Origin: Arcobacter caeni
Lineage (GTDB): Bacteria; Campylobacterota; Campylobacteria; Campylobacterales; Arcobacteraceae
Assembly (NCBI RefSeq): GCF_003063245.1
Contig: NZ_MUXE01000004.1
Span: forward strand, 124,001 to 188,000
Length of the DNA stretch: 64,000 nucleotides
Direction of reading: 5' to 3'
Positions 38,101-48,875 of this stretch are shown piece after piece; position 1 is the stretch's first letter, and the number at the start of each line of letters is the position of its first letter. The position numbers were made by a program, and so were the translations under genes. Under the pieces are notes generated by a model that saw nothing but the letters and a program-made list of their open reading frames with translations, searched no databases and was not told the origin of the DNA.

Positions 38101-38984
38101 TAAGATGTATATAAAGTTATTGTTGCAAGACTTAATAAAACCCCTAAAACTAAAGAGTTAATTGCCACTTTTTCATCTAAGCCACCTTTTATTGCTAAAA
38201 CTGTAGCCATTGTCATTGGAGGCATCGCAACTTCAATTATCGTAACTTTCACCCAAGTTTGATTTAATCCATAAAAATAATGAAATCCTATTAATACAAT
38301 TACTGGAACAACAATCATTTTAAGAATCATAGCAGCTGAAACAATATGGAATTTTGCAAAAATATGTTTAAGTTCTAATTTCATTCCAATTGCAATCATT
38401 GCAATTGGAACAAGTGTTGAACCAATTGTTTGAGAAGTTAGTATTAGAAAATTAGGAACTTCAAAATGTTTTACAAGAATAGTTATAAAAAACATAAGTG
38501 AAGGTGGAAATAAAAATATACTTTTAAAGATATGAGTAATATTGTTTTTTTTACCTGCTCCCCAAGTTATAATAAACATTCCAATTGAGACTAAAAGTAA
38601 AAATGAACCAAATAAATCATAAATCAATCCATAAACTATATAATCTTCACCATAAAATGCCTCTATATAAGAAAAACCAATAAATGAAGTATTTCCAAAA
38701 GTAGCCATAATCATAAAAGTTGCTAACAAAACACGATTTAATTTCATCATTTTACCTACGAAATAAGCAAGAAGAAGATTAAAAAGAATAAAAGAGATAA
38801 ACATTAAAATTAAATTTAATATTTTTATATCAAGAACCAAAGGGTAGATTTTAGAAAAAACAATACCCGGAAGTGAAAAATAAATAATAAATTCAATTAA
38901 TTGTTTTGAATTATCTTGATAAATTATTTTAAAGATATAACCTAAAATTAAATACATAGCAATTGGTAAAACGGGTTCTAACAT
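38091..38984 (-). CDS. AEC family transporter (auxin efflux carrier/malate permease-like)
   Basis: A 297-residue integral membrane protein with about ten helices and the AEC-family pattern: N-terminal LPIAMYLILGYIFK, a half-repeat containing FGNTSFIGFSYIEAF, and a second half with GSTLVPIAMIAIGMKLE. Bacterial members move malate, malonate or similar acids; the substrate is not readable. It is the only minus-strand gene in the fmt-birA stretch, and so looks like an insertion into an otherwise conserved order. Confidence 0.85.
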   Translation of the reverse strand: MLEPVLPIAMYLILGYIFKIIYQDNSKQLIEFIIYFSLPGIVFSKIYPLVLDIKILNLILMFISFILFNLLLAYFVGKMMKLNRVLLATFMIMATFGNTSFIGFSYIEAFYGEDYIVYGLIYDLFGSFLLLVSIGMFIITWGAGKKNNITHIFKSIFLFPPSLMFFITILVKHFEVPNFLILTSQTIGSTLVPIAMIAIGMKLELKHIFAKFHIVSAAMILKMIVVPVIVLIGFHYFYGLNQTWVKVTIIEVAMPPMTMATVLAIKGGLDEKVAINSLVLGVLLSLATITLYTSYLA

Positions 38985-39037
38985 AATGACCTTTTTTCCT
39001 TTGATTATATTTAATTAACTCTTCTATTTTTATTATG

Positions 39038-39043
39038 TATAAT
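39038..39043 (+). promoter_or_regulatory. -10 box abutting the birA start codon
   Basis: TATAAT ends five bases before the birA ATG (39049). No Shine-Dalgarno sequence is present. Transcription would begin at or next to the start codon, so the message may be leaderless. Confidence 0.55.
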
Positions 39044-39048
39044 AAAAT

Positions 39049-39684
39049 ATGAAAATAATAAAATTAAAAGAAGTTGATTCAACTCATATATATATAAAAG
39101 ATTATATTTTGAAAAATGGTTATTATGAACCTTTATGTGTTTTATGTGATTTTCAAACACAAGGAATTGGAAGTAGAGGAAATTCTTGGATAGGGAAAAA
39201 GGGCAATATTTTTTTTTCTTTTGTTATTGATAAAGAATTTTTACCAAATGATTTACCACTACAAAGTAGTTCTATCTATTTTTCTTATCTTTTAAAAGAA
39301 GTATTAAAGCAGATGGGCTCTTTAGTTTGGTTAAAATGGCCAAATGATTTTTATGTAGATGATAAAAAAATCGGAGGAACAATAACTACTGTTTCAAAAA
39401 ATTTAATTTATTGTGGAATAGGAATAAATTTAAAAAATGTGAGTGAAGATTTTGGAAAACTTGATATTAATATCGATACAAATAGTATGTTAGAAAGTTA
39501 TTTTTTAAAATTAGAAAAAAAGATTTTTTGGAAGCAAATATTTAGTGATTTTAAGATAGAATTCCAACATAGCAAAAAGTTCCAAACAACAATAGACAAT
39601 CAAAAAATTTCTCTTCAAAATGTGATGTTAAATGAAGATGGTTCTATTCAAGTAAACAATAAAAAGGTATTTAGTTTAAGATGA
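39049..39684 (+). CDS. birA: Biotin-[acetyl-CoA-carboxylase] ligase
   Basis: BirA attaches biotin to the carrier protein of acetyl-CoA carboxylase. The 211 residues are the catalytic domain only. The biotinyl-AMP loop is GIGSRGNSW, followed by FFSFVID, LKWPNDFYVDDKKIGG and GIGINLKN. No N-terminal helix-turn-helix is present, so it cannot act as the biotin-operon repressor that E. coli BirA is. It overlaps parA by four bases. Confidence 0.94.
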   Translation: MKIIKLKEVDSTHIYIKDYILKNGYYEPLCVLCDFQTQGIGSRGNSWIGKKGNIFFSFVIDKEFLPNDLPLQSSSIYFSYLLKEVLKQMGSLVWLKWPNDFYVDDKKIGGTITTVSKNLIYCGIGINLKNVSEDFGKLDINIDTNSMLESYFLKLEKKIFWKQIFSDFKIEFQHSKKFQTTIDNQKISLQNVMLNEDGSIQVNNKKVFSLR

Positions 39685-40457
39685 CAGAAATTATTTCGAT
39701 AGCTAACCAAAAAGGTGGTGTAGGTAAAACTACAACCGCTGTAAATTTAAGTGCTGCACTTGCACTAGAGGGTAAAAGAGTATTATTAATTGATGCAGAT
39801 CCACAAGCAAATGCAACAACTTCATTAGGTTTTCATAGGGATACTTATGAATATAATATTTACCATGTTATGTTGGGAACAAAAGAATTAAGTGAGATTA
39901 TTTTAGATTCAGAAATTGAAAATTTAAAAGTTGCTCCATCAAATATTGGACTTGTAGGAATTGAAAAAGAGTTTTATAAAAATACTAAAGAAAGAGAATT
40001 AGTTTTAAAAAGAAAAATCGATCCAATTAAAAAAGATTTTGATTATATTATTATTGATTCACCTCCTGCATTAGGTCCAATTACTATAAATACATTAAGT
40101 GCATCAACATCTGTTTTAATTCCAATTCAATGTGAATTTTTTGCATTAGAGGGATTAGCACAATTGTTAAATACTATAAAACTTGTAAAACAGACAATAA
40201 ATCAATCATTACAAATTAGAGGATTTTTACCAACAATGTATAGTGCTCAAAATAATTTGTCAAAACAAGTTTTTGCAGATTTAGCACAACATTTTGAAAA
40301 TAAATTATTTAAAATAGATGACAATTCTTATGTTGTAATTCCACGGAATGTAAAATTAGCAGAAAGTCCTAGTTTTGGAAAACCAATTATGTTATATGAC
40401 ACAAATTCAAGTGGCACAAAAGCATACACTCATTTAGCAAGAGCAATCGCAGGTTAG
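39681..40457 (+). CDS. parA: Chromosome partitioning ATPase ParA/Soj
   Basis: ParA is the Walker-type ATPase that moves and positions the chromosome origin together with ParB. The 258 residues start with ISIANQKGGVGKTTTAVNLS (deviant Walker A). DADPQANATTSLG, IIDSPPALGPITINTL and the PRNVKLAESPSFGKP segment follow. It lies directly upstream of parB. Confidence 0.97.
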   Translation: MTEIISIANQKGGVGKTTTAVNLSAALALEGKRVLLIDADPQANATTSLGFHRDTYEYNIYHVMLGTKELSEIILDSEIENLKVAPSNIGLVGIEKEFYKNTKERELVLKRKIDPIKKDFDYIIIDSPPALGPITINTLSASTSVLIPIQCEFFALEGLAQLLNTIKLVKQTINQSLQIRGFLPTMYSAQNNLSKQVFADLAQHFENKLFKIDDNSYVVIPRNVKLAESPSFGKPIMLYDTNSSGTKAYTHLARAIAG

Positions 40458-40481
40458 TTAATTTTTTTAGTAGGAAATATT

Positions 40482-41339
40482 ATGGCATTAGGTAGAGGAT
40501 TAGGAGAATTATTAGGAGAAGTTGAATCAGCTTATGAAAATTCAACAAGAAGTAACAAATCTGGCGTTTTTAAAATAGATGTAACAGCTATAAAAGCCAA
40601 TCCAAACCAACCAAGAAAAATATTTGATGAAGAAAAATTAAATGACTTAAGCGAATCTATTAAAGAGCATGGCTTATTACAACCTATAATTGTAACAGAG
40701 AATGAAGATAGTACTTACACATTAGTTGCAGGTGAGAGAAGATTAAGAGCTCATAAACTTGCAAATATAGAAAAAATCAAAGCTATTATTATTGATACTG
40801 ACGAATTTAAATTAAGAGAATTAGCATTAATTGAAAATATTCAAAGAGATGATTTAAATGTAATTGAACTTGCATATTGTTACGCACAGTTACTAAATGA
40901 ACATAGTATTACTCATGAAGAATTATCAAGAAAAGTATTTAAAAGTAGAACTTCTATTACAAATACTTTGAGATTGTTACAATTAAACTCATATGTACAA
41001 CAATTTTTAGCTAGTGACAAAATTAGTGCAGGTCATGCAAAAGTTATGTTAGGACTTACCAATGATGAACAAAAAATGGTTTGTGATTCAATAGTTGGTC
41101 AAAAACTTTCAGTTAGAGAAACTGAAAAATTAGTTAAAGAGTTAAAAGAAAAAGACATAGAAAAACCTAAAAAAGATAAGCCAAAAGATGCTTATAATTT
41201 TACACCACTCAATAATATTGTGGAAAAATTAAAAGAAAATAGTTTAAAAGTAAAAGTAGAAAAAAATTATTTCAAGATAGAATTTAATTCACAAGAAGAT
41301 GTTGATAAAATAATTAGTTACTTTAATATCCAATCGTAA
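40482..41339 (+). CDS. parB: Chromosome partitioning protein ParB/Spo0J
   Basis: ParB binds parS sites, loads as a CTP-dependent clamp and stimulates ParA. The 285 residues show MALGRGLGELLGE (the ParA-contacting tail), ANPNQPRKIFDEE, the CTP-binding GERRLRAHKLA, the HTH (SRKVFKSRTSITNTLRLLQL) and a C-terminal dimer domain. I did not see a perfect parS site in this window. Confidence 0.96.
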   Translation: MALGRGLGELLGEVESAYENSTRSNKSGVFKIDVTAIKANPNQPRKIFDEEKLNDLSESIKEHGLLQPIIVTENEDSTYTLVAGERRLRAHKLANIEKIKAIIIDTDEFKLRELALIENIQRDDLNVIELAYCYAQLLNEHSITHEELSRKVFKSRTSITNTLRLLQLNSYVQQFLASDKISAGHAKVMLGLTNDEQKMVCDSIVGQKLSVRETEKLVKELKEKDIEKPKKDKPKDAYNFTPLNNIVEKLKENSLKVKVEKNYFKIEFNSQEDVDKIISYFNIQS

Positions 41340-41415
41340 CAAAATCCAAAAAAAATCTAAGCTAATATTTTTTTTTAATATAATTTTATAGTTAGTTTTG
41401 TTAAAATAATAGAGT

Positions 41416-41430
41416 TTTAGTTAAACTAAA
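41416..41430. promoter_or_regulatory. Palindrome in the ATP synthase leader
   Basis: TTTAGTT-A-AACTAAA is a perfect 7-1-7 palindrome 24 bases before the first ATP synthase start codon, just after a TAAAAT -10-like box (41402-41407). It could be an operator or a small RNA hairpin. In AT-rich DNA, chance cannot be excluded. Confidence 0.35.
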
Positions 41431-41453
41431 CTGTAAAAAATATGGAGGAATGA

Positions 41454-41876
41454 ATGTTAGACATAAGTCCTGTATTATTGCTTAGCTCTGGTATCATCTT
41501 TCTTTTAGTTGTTGCTAGACTAAACAGTTGTCTTTTCAAACCATTACTAAAGCACATGGATGATAGAACAGCTTCTATAAAAAAAGATTTAGAAGATGCG
41601 AAATCAAACGGTGCAGATGTTGATGGTTTGTTAGCCGAAGCAAATGATATTATTGCTAAAGCAAAAAAAGAGGCAGCTGCAATTAGAGAACAAGCTTATA
41701 AGGAAGCAAAGGATAGTGCTGATGCAAAACTTGCAAGTGCTAAATCTAATTTAGAAGTAAAATCTGCGGAATTTACTAAAAACTTACAAGACGAGGCTAA
41801 AGCTCTAAGAGATTCTTTAGTATCTTCTATGCCTCAATTTAATGAGAGCCTAAAAGCTAAGCTTAGCTCAATTTAA
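41454..41876 (+). CDS. atpF': ATP synthase F0 subunit b'
   Basis: The first of two peripheral-stalk b-type subunits. The 140 residues have one N-terminal membrane helix (about 5-24) followed by a long charged coiled coil (LAEANDIIAKAKKEAAAIR). Campylobacterota use a b/b' pair in place of a b homodimer. GGAGG lies before the ATG. It starts the operon b'-b-delta-alpha-gamma-beta-epsilon. Subunits a and c are not here, as usual for the group. Confidence 0.92.
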   Translation: MLDISPVLLLSSGIIFLLVVARLNSCLFKPLLKHMDDRTASIKKDLEDAKSNGADVDGLLAEANDIIAKAKKEAAAIREQAYKEAKDSADAKLASAKSNLEVKSAEFTKNLQDEAKALRDSLVSSMPQFNESLKAKLSSI

Positions 41877-41891
41877 TAAAGGGATTGAAAT

Positions 41892-42404
41892 ATGAAAAGA
41901 ATATTATTACTTGGGTTGGCTTTAGTTCCAGTTGCATTACTTGCAAACGAAGGCGCGGTAGAAACTGATTTAGTTCAAAGAACCGTTAACTTTATAATAT
42001 TTGCTGGAATTTTATGGTATTTACTTGCTGATAAAATAAAAGCATTTTTTGCTGAGAGATCTTTATCTATTCAAGGAGAACTTGACAAAGTACAAGATAC
42101 TTTAAAAGCTTCTCAAGATAAAGTTAAAGATGCACAGAAAAAATTAGAGGAAGCAAAAAAAATTGCTACTGAGATTATTGATAGTGCAAAAGCTGATATA
42201 GATTCAGTTAAACAAAAAGTTGCAACTGCTGTTGATTCAGACATTGTAAATCTAAATAAAAGTTTAGAAGAAATGATGAAAGTTGAAACGTCAAAAGCTA
42301 AAAAAGAAGTTGTTACTAAAGTTCTTGAAGAGCTATTAAGTTCTGAAAATATTAAATTAACTCAACAAGAGTTAGCAAATATTGTTCTTAAAAAGGTAGC
42401 ATAG
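41892..42404 (+). CDS. atpF: ATP synthase F0 subunit b
   Basis: The second b-type stalk subunit, 170 residues. Unusually for subunit b, the N-terminus looks like a cleavable signal peptide (MKRILLLGLALVPVALLANE) before the true membrane helix (about 31-50, TVNFIIFAGILWYLLADKI). A long coiled coil follows. Its relatives in Helicobacter and Campylobacter are known to have a similar leader. The atpH ATG follows directly after its stop. Confidence 0.93.
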   Translation: MKRILLLGLALVPVALLANEGAVETDLVQRTVNFIIFAGILWYLLADKIKAFFAERSLSIQGELDKVQDTLKASQDKVKDAQKKLEEAKKIATEIIDSAKADIDSVKQKVATAVDSDIVNLNKSLEEMMKVETSKAKKEVVTKVLEELLSSENIKLTQQELANIVLKKVA

Positions 42405-42935
42405 ATGAATGATTTAGTAGCAAAAAGATATGTTAAAGCATTGATTGATGGTAGAGATAATCAAGTTATTAACAACATTAGTGGTAATTTAAATACTATT
42501 TCATCAGCATTTTTTGATGAAAAATTTATTTCAATTATAACTTCTCCGGAAGTTGCTGATTATGCAAAAGTAGATTTAATTATCTCTTTGGTTGATTCAG
42601 CTAATGAAACTTTAATTAATTTCATAAAACTGCTAGGTGAAAAAAGAAGGTTGTCATTATTACCAATTATTGCAAAAGAATTAAACACTCAAATTGCAAA
42701 AATGAATAATAATTATATTGGTGTTGTTTATACTAATCAAGAATTATCAAATGATTATGTCTCTTCAATTGAAGAACAATTTAGTAAAAAATTTAATGTT
42801 AAATTATCATTAACACAAAATGTTTGTGATTATGATGGCATTAAAGTGGATATTGATGGACTGGGAGTTGAAATTTCTTTTTCTAAAGAGAGATTAAAAT
42901 CACAGTTAATAGATCATATTTTAAAAGCAGTTTAG
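42405..42935 (+). CDS. atpH: ATP synthase F1 subunit delta
   Basis: Delta links the stalk to the top of F1. The 176 residues fit the OSCP/delta family: an all-helical N-terminal domain starting VAKRYVKALIDG and a C-terminal part with DGLGVEISFSKERLKSQL. It is squeezed between atpF (no spacer) and atpA (22-base spacer with AAAGGAGA). Confidence 0.94.
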   Translation: MNDLVAKRYVKALIDGRDNQVINNISGNLNTISSAFFDEKFISIITSPEVADYAKVDLIISLVDSANETLINFIKLLGEKRRLSLLPIIAKELNTQIAKMNNNYIGVVYTNQELSNDYVSSIEEQFSKKFNVKLSLTQNVCDYDGIKVDIDGLGVEISFSKERLKSQLIDHILKAV

Positions 42936-42956
42936 AACTTACAAAGGAGAAATTGA

Positions 42957-44474
42957 ATGGGTGCAAAAATTCAAGCTGATGAAATCAGTTCTATTATAAA
43001 AGAAAGAATTGATAACTTTGAATTAAATGTAGATGTAAATGAAACAGGTAAAATTATCTCTTATGCAGATGGTATTGCTCAAGTTTACGGTCTAAAAAAT
43101 GTTATGGCTGGGGAAATTGTTGAGTTTGAAAATGGTGAGAGAGGTCTTGCTTCTAACTTAGAAGAATCTTCAGTTGGTGTTGTTGTTCTTGGAAAAGGTG
43201 AGGGTCTAAGAGAAGGTACTTCTTGTAAAAGACTTGGTAAACTTTTATCTACTCCTGTTGGTGATGCAATGGTTGGAAGAGTAGTTAATGCTCTTGGTGA
43301 ACCAATTGATGGTAAAGGTGCTATTGCTTCAAGTGAATCAAGACTTGTAGAAGAAAAAGCTCCTGGAATTATGGCTAGAAAATCAGTTCATGAACCATTA
43401 CAAACAGGTATTAAAGCAATTGATGCGCTTGTTCCAATTGGAAGAGGTCAAAGAGAGCTTATTATTGGTGATAGACAAACTGGTAAAACAACTGTTGCTA
43501 TTGATACTATCCTTAACCAAAAAGGTGAAGGTGTTGTTTGTATTTATGTTGCTATTGGTCAAAAATCATCTTCTGTTGCTTCTATTGTTAGAACATTAGA
43601 AGAAGCTGGTGCAATGGAATATACAATTATTGTTAATGCATCTGCTGCTGATTCTGCTGCATTACAATTTTTAGCACCATATACAGGTGTTACTATTGGT
43701 GAATTCTTTAGAGATAATGGAAAACATGCATTAATTATTTATGATGATTTATCAAAACATGCTGTTGCATATAGAGAAATGTCATTAATTTTACGAAGAC
43801 CTCCAGGTCGAGAAGCATATCCAGGAGATGTATTTTATCTACACTCAAGATTATTAGAAAGAGCTGCTAAAATGAGTGATGAAAGAGGTGCTGGTTCAAT
43901 GACTGCATTACCAATCATCGAAACTCAAGCTGGGGATGTTGCTGCATATATTCCAACAAATGTTATTTCTATTACTGATGGACAAATTTTCTTAGAAACT
44001 AACCTATTTAACTCAGGAATTAGACCTGCAATTAATGTTGGTTTATCAGTATCTAGAGTTGGTGGAGCTGCACAAATTAAAGCTACTAAACAAGTTGCTG
44101 GTACTTTAAAATTATCTCTTGCTCAATATAGAGAACTTGAGGCATTTGCACAATTTGCATCAGACTTAGACGAAGCTACTAGAAGAGAATTAGAGCTTGG
44201 TCAAAGAATGGTTGAAGTATTAAAACAAGGTGTAAATAAACCACTAGTTATTGAAAAACAAGTTGTTATTATTTATGCAGGTACTAAAGGGTACTTAAAT
44301 GATATTGCTGTTGGTGATGTTGTAAGATTTGAAGCTGAATTACATGCATTTTTTGAACAAAAATATTCAAATATTTTAAATGCAATCAAATCTTCTCAAA
44401 AAATTGATGATAATACAGAAGCAGAATTAAAAGCTGCATTAGAAGAGTTTAAAACTGTATTTAGTGCAAACTAA
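42957..44474 (+). CDS. atpA: ATP synthase F1 subunit alpha
   Basis: The non-catalytic nucleotide-binding subunit, 505 residues. The P-loop GDRQTGKT is near residues 171-178. The alpha signature [14 protein letters not shown] is present and the C-terminal helical domain is complete. Codon use is noticeably biased toward GTT, GCT and GGT, as in highly expressed genes. Confidence 0.98.
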   Translation: MGAKIQADEISSIIKERIDNFELNVDVNETGKIISYADGIAQVYGLKNVMAGEIVEFENGERGLASNLEESSVGVVVLGKGEGLREGTSCKRLGKLLSTPVGDAMVGRVVNALGEPIDGKGAIASSESRLVEEKAPGIMARKSVHEPLQTGIKAIDALVPIGRGQRELIIGDRQTGKTTVAIDTILNQKGEGVVCIYVAIGQKSSSVASIVRTLEEAGAMEYTIIVNASAADSAALQFLAPYTGVTIGEFFRDNGKHALIIYDDLSKHAVAYREMSLILRRPPGREAYPGDVFYLHSRLLERAAKMSDERGAGSMTALPIIETQAGDVAAYIPTNVISITDGQIFLETNLFNSGIRPAINVGLSVSRVGGAAQIKATKQVAGTLKLSLAQYRELEAFAQFASDLDEATRRELELGQRMVEVLKQGVNKPLVIEKQVVIIYAGTKGYLNDIAVGDVVRFEAELHAFFEQKYSNILNAIKSSQKIDDNTEAELKAALEEFKTVFSAN

Positions 44475-44484
44475 GGATTAGTCA

Positions 44485-45369
44485 ATGGCTAACTTAAAAG
44501 AGATAAAAGTAAAAATAGGTAGTGTTAAAAATACTCAGAAAACTACAAAAGCTATGAAGCTTGTATCTTCTGCAAAACTAACTCGTACTAGACAATTGTC
44601 TGAACAAGCTAGAAGTTATGCAAAAAAGATAAATGAAGTTCTTTCTGATATTGCTGCTAGAGTTAGCAAAGTTCAAGACGAAGGAAATATTAGTAGAGCA
44701 TTCATTCAAAATGATGCACCAAAAACAATTGATATTGTTTTTGTAACTGCTGATAAAGGACTTTGCGGTGGTTTTAATATGGCGACAATTAAAACAGTTA
44801 GTAAGTTGATTTCTGAATATGAAGCAAAAGGTATAAAAGTTAGATTAAGAGCTGCTGGAAGAAAAGGTGTTGATTTCTTTTCATTCCAAGGAATTGCTTT
44901 AGAGCAAAGAGTTTCTGATTTATCTTCTGCACCAGAGTATGATAGAGCTGCAGAGTTTATTCATGCTGTTGTTGAAGATTTTAGAAATAAAGTTACTGAT
45001 AAAGTTGTTATTGTTTACAATGGTTTTTTAAATATGTTAACTCAAGAAATTAGAGTAAGAGATTTATTGCCAATAAGCTTAGATCTTGCAGAAGTAAAAG
45101 ATACTGGGTCTATGTTAGATATTGAACCAGATGATGATGAAGAAGTATTAAATGAATTAACTGATAAATATATTGATTTCAATATGTATTATGCTTTAAT
45201 TGACTCTTTAGCTGCTGAACATAGTGCTAGAATGCAAGCAATGGAAGCTGCAACTAAAAATGCAAAAGAAAAAGTAGATAGTTTAACAGTAGAATATAAC
45301 AAAGCTAGACAAGCTGCAATTACAACAGAGCTGATAGAGATTATCAGTGGTGTTGAAGCATTAAAATAA
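44485..45369 (+). CDS. atpG: ATP synthase F1 subunit gamma
   Basis: The rotating central shaft. The 294 residues have N- and C-terminal coiled-coil helices (KVKIGSVKNTQKTTKAMKLV at the start; EHSARMQAMEAATKNAKEK near the end) around a Rossmann-like domain (VTADKGLCGGFN). Both family signatures are present. Confidence 0.97.
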   Translation: MANLKEIKVKIGSVKNTQKTTKAMKLVSSAKLTRTRQLSEQARSYAKKINEVLSDIAARVSKVQDEGNISRAFIQNDAPKTIDIVFVTADKGLCGGFNMATIKTVSKLISEYEAKGIKVRLRAAGRKGVDFFSFQGIALEQRVSDLSSAPEYDRAAEFIHAVVEDFRNKVTDKVVIVYNGFLNMLTQEIRVRDLLPISLDLAEVKDTGSMLDIEPDDDEEVLNELTDKYIDFNMYYALIDSLAAEHSARMQAMEAATKNAKEKVDSLTVEYNKARQAAITTELIEIISGVEALK

Positions 45370-46782
<1,413 letters not shown>

Positions 46783-46804
46783 CAAAACCATATTAAGGCA
46801 TAAC

Positions 46805-47182
46805 ATGGATACAATTAGATTATCAATAGTTACACCTAATGGCGAAATTTTTAATGATGATGTTAAAACAGTAACTCTCCCTGGAAAAGAGGGAGAGTTT
46901 GGTGTTTTACCAGGACATTCATCATTAATTTCTTCATTAACAGTTGGTGTAATTGTTATTGAAAAAGCAAATTCTACGGAAGCTGTTGCCATTAACTGGG
47001 GACATGTAAAAGTAGATGAAAGATCAGTTGATGTATTGGCTGATGGAGCTATTGCATTAACATCAGGAAAAGATTCTGAAATAGCTAAAAATATTGAAGC
47101 TGCAAAAGAATTAGTAAATTCTGTAAAAGATTCGAATATCTCTGTTGCTTTTGTTGAAGCAAAAATTAATTCATTCGCATAA
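46805..47182 (+). CDS. atpC: ATP synthase F1 subunit epsilon
   Basis: Epsilon regulates rotation and hydrolysis. The 125 residues contain the beta-sandwich domain (LSIVTPNGEIF, LPGKEGEFGVLPGHSSLIS) and a short C-terminal helical part. The stop is followed one base later by the tolQ-like start, so the ATP synthase operon probably reads into the Tol-Pal genes. Confidence 0.96.
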   Translation: MDTIRLSIVTPNGEIFNDDVKTVTLPGKEGEFGVLPGHSSLISSLTVGVIVIEKANSTEAVAINWGHVKVDERSVDVLADGAIALTSGKDSEIAKNIEAAKELVNSVKDSNISVAFVEAKINSFA

Positions 47183-47183
47183 A

Positions 47184-47744
47184 ATGATTACTACAATACT
47201 AAATTATTTGGCAAATAGTGGTGCTATAACTTATATAGTTTTAGCACTATTGTCAATTTACCTAATCGTTACAATCTGGATTTTCTTTTATAGATATTTT
47301 GCGGTTACCGCTCTCATTAAAAATGAAGTTAAATCGTTAGAATCATTAACATCTAGAGAAGCTAGATTTTCGTCATTGTCTGCACTAAATAAGTGTACAA
47401 CTAATACTAGTTCTAAAGAACTATTATATGCTTGTGAAATTAATATAATTAAAGATGCAAGTTCAGGAATTTCATGGTTAGCAATAATTTCTTCAACATC
47501 TCCATTTATTGGTCTTTTTGGAACAGTTATTGGAATATTAGAATCTTTTGCAAAATTCGCAAATCAATCAAAAGTTGCTTTTGCTATTATTGCACCTGCA
47601 ATTAGTGAAGCATTAGTTGCAACAGCAGCTGGTATTTTTGTTGCTATATTTGCTTATACTTTTCACCAAATACTTTCAAGAAAGATATATGAGTTAAATA
47701 TTTATCTTAAGGCACAAGCCCAAATTTTAATTGCTAAGGGTTAA
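47184..47744 (+). CDS. tolQ: MotA/TolQ/ExbB family proton channel
   Basis: A 186-residue inner-membrane protein. I take the ATG one base after the atpC stop; an upstream in-frame TTG would lie inside atpC. Three helices are visible (about 12-34, 102-124, 142-165). The conserved segment SWLAIISSTSPFIGLFGTVIGI and the following ISEALVATAAGIFVAI are typical. With the next two genes it forms the motor of the Tol-Pal (or Ton) system. Adjacency to tolB and pal favours TolQ over ExbB. Confidence 0.88.
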   Translation: MITTILNYLANSGAITYIVLALLSIYLIVTIWIFFYRYFAVTALIKNEVKSLESLTSREARFSSLSALNKCTTNTSSKELLYACEINIIKDASSGISWLAIISSTSPFIGLFGTVIGILESFAKFANQSKVAFAIIAPAISEALVATAAGIFVAIFAYTFHQILSRKIYELNIYLKAQAQILIAKG

Positions 47745-47748
47745 TATA

Positions 47749-48138
47749 GTGTACGATTTTAATGATAAACCAGAATTAAATATTACACCCTTAGTTGATA
47801 TTATGCTAGTTTTACTAGCAATATTAATGGTTACAGCTCCTGTAATAGAGTTTGAAGAACAAATAAATCTTCCAACTGGAAGCAAATCACAACAAACCCA
47901 AGATGTTCAAAAAATTGATATTATTATTACTAAAGATAGAATAGTTACACTTAATAAAAATAAAGTTGATATAGCAAATTTTCCAGATAGTTTTCTTCTT
48001 TTTTCAAATGGAAAAGATCAAAATACTCCTATCCACATAAGAGCTGATAAAGAATTAAAATATGATGATATTATGTTTGTTTTAAAATCAGTTAAAGAGG
48101 CTGGTTTTTTTAAAGTTGCATTAGTAACAGACGGATAA
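47749..48138 (+). CDS. tolR: ExbD/TolR family protein
   Basis: A 129-residue inner-membrane protein. A GTG start with AAGGG eight bases upstream fits best. The conserved N-terminus ELNITPLVDIMLVLLAILMV holds the aspartate that binds the motor proton. The periplasmic domain follows (about 35-129). It is the TolQ partner by position. Confidence 0.9.
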   Translation: MYDFNDKPELNITPLVDIMLVLLAILMVTAPVIEFEEQINLPTGSKSQQTQDVQKIDIIITKDRIVTLNKNKVDIANFPDSFLLFSNGKDQNTPIHIRADKELKYDDIMFVLKSVKEAGFFKVALVTDG

Positions 48139-48141
48139 TAA

Positions 48142-48870
48142 ATGCAAAAGAATTTTTCATTTATACTTTCAGGTATAATAGCAGTTTCATTTTATATTTT
48201 TATTTGTTTTTTATTATTTGCATATCTTGCTAGTCCAATTCCTAAAACTTATGATATCAAATCTGCATCAGAAGTAATTGAGCTTGATATGATAACTGAA
48301 AAAGCTGAAAAGAAAATGGTTGAAAAAAAGACGGAAAAAAAGATAGAACAAGAAGAAGTTAAAGAAGAAAAAGTAGCATCTGCTTCAAACGAAAAAAAAC
48401 CAGATTTAAAATCTTTATTTGCTAATGTAAAAGAAACAGCAAAAGCTGTTACAAAAGAAGAAGTTAATAATATTGAAAAATCTATAGATCCAAAAAGATT
48501 TAAGTCAAAGTTTGAAAAAGAAAAAAAATCTAATAATATTAAAATTGATAAATTGCTTGAAGATGAAAAAACAGCAACAAATGTTAAGAGTACAAACTCT
48601 ACAAAAGGTCAAGAAACAGATGAATATTTTTCAAAAGTTCATGAATTATTATCTGTTTGGAATCCAATTGGTACAGGGCTTAAAGCAGTAGTATTAATTA
48701 TGATTAATTTAGATGGAAGATTTGATTATCGTGTAGTTACTAATTCAGGTGATGAAGGTTTTGATTCATCTTTAAAAGCTTTCTTAGAAGAACAAAAAAA
48801 TGTAGCTTATCCAAAGCCTACAAAAGATAAAGATATAAGAATTAATGTTGATTTTAAATCAGAAGGATAG
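48142..48870 (+). CDS. tolA: TonB/TolA-like energy transducer
   Basis: A 242-residue protein with one N-terminal membrane helix (about 8-29), a charged linker rich in Lys and Glu (VEKKTEKKIEQEEVKEEK, about 55-80) and a C-terminal TonB_C/TolA-type domain (~165-242, with GTGLKAVVLIMINLDGRFDY). It spans the periplasm and carries motor force to the outer membrane. Its place between tolR and tolB points to TolA function, though the sequence is as close to TonB. Confidence 0.85.
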   Translation: MQKNFSFILSGIIAVSFYIFICFLLFAYLASPIPKTYDIKSASEVIELDMITEKAEKKMVEKKTEKKIEQEEVKEEKVASASNEKKPDLKSLFANVKETAKAVTKEEVNNIEKSIDPKRFKSKFEKEKKSNNIKIDKLLEDEKTATNVKSTNSTKGQETDEYFSKVHELLSVWNPIGTGLKAVVLIMINLDGRFDYRVVTNSGDEGFDSSLKAFLEEQKNVAYPKPTKDKDIRINVDFKSEG

Positions 48871-48875
48871 AATAT

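Noticed and set aside
39681-41453. parS site near parAB
   Set aside because: I looked for a CACGTG-centred 16-bp palindrome in and around parA and parB, and scanned the window, and found none by eye.
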